Part shown: one piece after another, positions 7,100 to 8,192 of the stretch
Numbering within the stretch: position 1 is the first letter of the stretch
Layout: each line of letters begins with the position of its first letter
DNA from: CAVPGH01 sp046726955
GTDB lineage: Bacteria > Acidobacteriota > Vicinamibacteria > Fen-336
NCBI GenBank assembly: GCA_046726955.1
Contig: JBKPBQ010000063.1
Span: 1-8,192 of the forward strand
Direction of reading: 5' to 3'
Length of the DNA stretch: 8,192 bases
Notes under the pieces: generated by a model
Database searches by the model: none
What the model saw: only the letters and a program-made list of their open reading frames with translations
What the model was told of the DNA's origin: nothing
Position numbers and translations under genes: made by a program

Positions 7100-7167
7100 G
7101 ACTAGCGTCGTGGGTCAGGCTCGTGGCCTGCCACATAGAGCTGTCGAGGATCCTCCTATCCGTGTGC

Positions 7168-7197
7168 GCCTCGACCGACGCTCGCTCTGCTCCTGGA
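7168..7197 (-). repeat. Right arm of the 30-base imperfect inverted repeat
   Basis: Reverse-complement partner of 6983-7012 with 27 of 30 identical positions. Together the arms enclose 155 bases, so the whole unit is 215 bases. It could be a long-range RNA stem within the insertion-sequence end, or the termini of a small non-autonomous element. It lies 34 bases beyond the transposase stop. Confidence 0.85.
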
Positions 7198-7231
7198 GAT
7201 CCCATCTTCGAGTTCTCGTCTTTCGTCTAGG

Positions 7232-8192
7232 TTAGGCGGCGTGGCTTTGCCCGCCGCGGGGCTGCTGCTCTTTCTCGACCTGGATTCCAATCGCCCAGAT
7301 GAAGCCGAGCAGCTCCCGGCCGATGGCGGTGGTGACCTTCTGCTTGAGCTTGCCCTTCGCCATGAGGCGCCGATAGCGCGAGCAGAGTCGGTGCTGCGCC
7401 TTCCAGGCGATCTCCTTCACTTCTTCGCTGAGCCCCTGCTGACGTTTCCTGAGGAGAGGGGACAGGGCCGGCCGATGCTGGTAGGCCCACGCCGCCTCTC
7501 CGACGATGCGGCGTAAGTGCGCATTGCCGGTCTTGGTGATCGCCCCCCGGCGGACGCTCCCGCCCGTCGAGTCCTCGCTCGAGACCATGCCGCTGTAACC
7601 CATGAGCTGCTTGGGCCGCGCGAAGCGGGAGAGCGGACCCACCTCGGCTACGATGGTCGCCGCCGAAACCTTCTTGATGCCGCGCAGGGCCTGCAGTCCG
7701 GCGATCAGAGCCTGCATCTCCGCGGGCGCCGACTCCAACGCCTGGTCGATGGCGTGCTCGAGCCGGGTCACTCTCTCCGCCGAGTGCTCGACCTCATGCA
7801 GGTAATCGAGGAACGTGGCCTCCTGGGCCGGGTGCTCGAAGTGAAGCGTCTTCACCCACAGGAGGTGCTTCAGCGTCCAGCTCTTCACTCCTGCCACCGC
7901 CCGCAGACCGCGGCGCAGGAGAAACTTTCCCAGACGGTGCCGGGCGCGCAGCTGGTCCTTCTTCGACACCTCGCGCGCCCGCACCAGGTCGCGCAGAGCC
8001 TCGTGGGCCGCATCCGGCACCCACACCGCCGTCAGGTCCCCACTCCGGTAACAGCGGGCCAGCTTCTCCGCATCCCGTCGGTTGGTCTTTACCCGATCCC
8101 CCGATTTCACCGGCACCAGCGTGGGGGCGACCACGTCGCAGTGCACCCCGAGTTTGGTCAGTTCCCAGTACAGGCCGTAACCGTGAGGTCCG
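7232..8192 (-). CDS. IS110/IS116/IS902-family transposase (DEDD recombinase), 5' end outside window
   Basis: Site-specific DNA recombinase of an insertion sequence. The frame runs through the right window edge. Translation of 8147-8191 gives GPHGYGLYWELTKLG, a normal internal family sequence, so the GTG at 8146 is not the true start and roughly the first 60 residues are missing. Numbering from that GTG, the RuvC-like DEDD domain shows VVAPTLVPVKSGDRVK (5-20) and TNRRDA (21-26), followed by LTAVWVPD (38-45). A long, probably coiled-coil linker rich in charged residues covers about 105-145. The C-terminal Transposase_20 domain begins with the helix-hairpin-helix-like LRGIKKVSAATIVAEVG (154-170), then GYSGMVSSEDSTGG (183-196) with the likely catalytic serine Ser193, and GAITKTGNAHLRR (201-213). 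The first Asp of the usual KTDRRDA is Asn22 here. The first DEDD residues are outside the window. The C-terminus is complete, and no frameshift or internal stop is seen. Confidence 0.93.
   Translation of the reverse strand, partial: GPHGYGLYWELTKLGVHCDVVAPTLVPVKSGDRVKTNRRDAEKLARCYRSGDLTAVWVPDAAHEALRDLVRAREVSKKDQLRARHRLGKFLLRRGLRAVAGVKSWTLKHLLWVKTLHFEHPAQEATFLDYLHEVEHSAERVTRLEHAIDQALESAPAEMQALIAGLQALRGIKKVSAATIVAEVGPLSRFARPKQLMGYSGMVSSEDSTGGSVRRGAITKTGNAHLRRIVGEAAWAYQHRPALSPLLRKRQQGLSEEVKEIAWKAQHRLCSRYRRLMAKGKLKQKVTTAIGRELLGFIWAIGIQVEKEQQPRGGQSHAA

Larger units (their letters stand above)
6931..7231. other. Gene-free, strongly structured stretch between receptor and transposase; probable non-coding end of the IS110-family element
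   Basis: These 301 bases hold no gene that I can support; the open frames crossing them show no family motif. They contain several dyads: palindrome GACCGGTC (6939-6946), TTACC-tcc-GGTAA (6970-6982), a 30-base inverted repeat (6983-7012 with 7168-7197), a long interrupted stem-loop (7007-7099), CAGGC-tcgtg-GCCTG (7116-7130) and palindrome GAGGATCCTC (7146-7155). No U-tract terminator for the receptor gene is seen. The position immediately 3' of the transposase, and the structure, suggest the right non-coding end of the insertion sequence. The boundary with the host is probably very close to the receptor stop codon at 6930, which is inference. Confidence 0.6.

Noticed and set aside
7146..7155. 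Palindrome GAGGATCCTC as an operator or recombination site
   Set aside because: A single 10-base palindrome with no flanking support; kept only as part of the structured stretch.
6945..7205. 86-residue open frame on the minus strand inside the structured stretch (starts MGSPGAERASVEAH)
   Set aside because: It covers both inverted-repeat arms, has no recognisable domain and a composition like translated structured DNA. It is more likely a by-product of a non-coding IS end.
4833..7235. 800-residue open frame on the plus strand, out of frame with the receptor
   Set aside because: Arg-, Pro- and Gly-rich low-complexity product typical of a shadow frame in GC-rich coding DNA; the receptor frame carries all the motifs.
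1..8192. CRISPR array, tRNA, rRNA, toxin-antitoxin or phage-defence system
   Set aside because: No regularly spaced repeats, no RNA-gene sequence and no defence-type domains seen on either strand.

Overview
The window is GC-rich bacterial DNA with tightly packed genes. The best taxonomic clue is the 1043-residue TonB-dependent receptor with an N-terminal carboxypeptidase-regulatory-like domain (Oar-like architecture). This type is especially expanded in Acidobacteriota, and together with the high GC content and frequent GTG starts it suggests an acidobacterial or similar Gram-negative environmental genome. That placement is inference; no rRNA or marker gene is present.

Region 1 (1-3087, + strand) is a four-gene block in which every junction is a 4-base stop/start overlap (GTGA, ATGA, GTGA). 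In order it holds the C-terminal part of a concentrative nucleoside transporter (cut by the window edge), a class I purine nucleoside phosphorylase, a cytidine deaminase and an N-acetylmuramate-6-phosphate etherase (MurQ). The first three form a nucleoside uptake and breakdown route. MurQ adds a peptidoglycan-recycling step, which is an unusual partner.

Region 2 (3104-3613, - strand) is hypoxanthine phosphoribosyltransferase, convergent with murQ. It can turn the hypoxanthine and guanine released by the phosphorylase into IMP and GMP, so it completes purine salvage although it is transcribed separately from its own good sigma-70-like promoter.

Region 3 (3614-6930) starts with a 185-base divergent intergenic region holding the hpt promoter and a weaker candidate promoter, with an embedded dyad, for the large outer-membrane receptor gene that follows on the + strand.

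Region 4 (6931-8192) is an insertion sequence: an IS110/IS116/IS902-family (DEDD) transposase on the - strand, cut by the right window edge. Between it and the receptor stop codon lie about 300 bases with no convincing gene but strong secondary structure: a 30-base near-perfect inverted repeat (27 of 30) enclosing about 155 bases, and inside it a long interrupted stem-loop. Because IS110-family recombinases are guided by a structured bridge RNA encoded in a non-coding end of the element, this is the most interesting stretch of the window. The remaining genes are recognisable and intact apart from the two cut by the window edges. I found no defence, CRISPR, tRNA or rRNA features.
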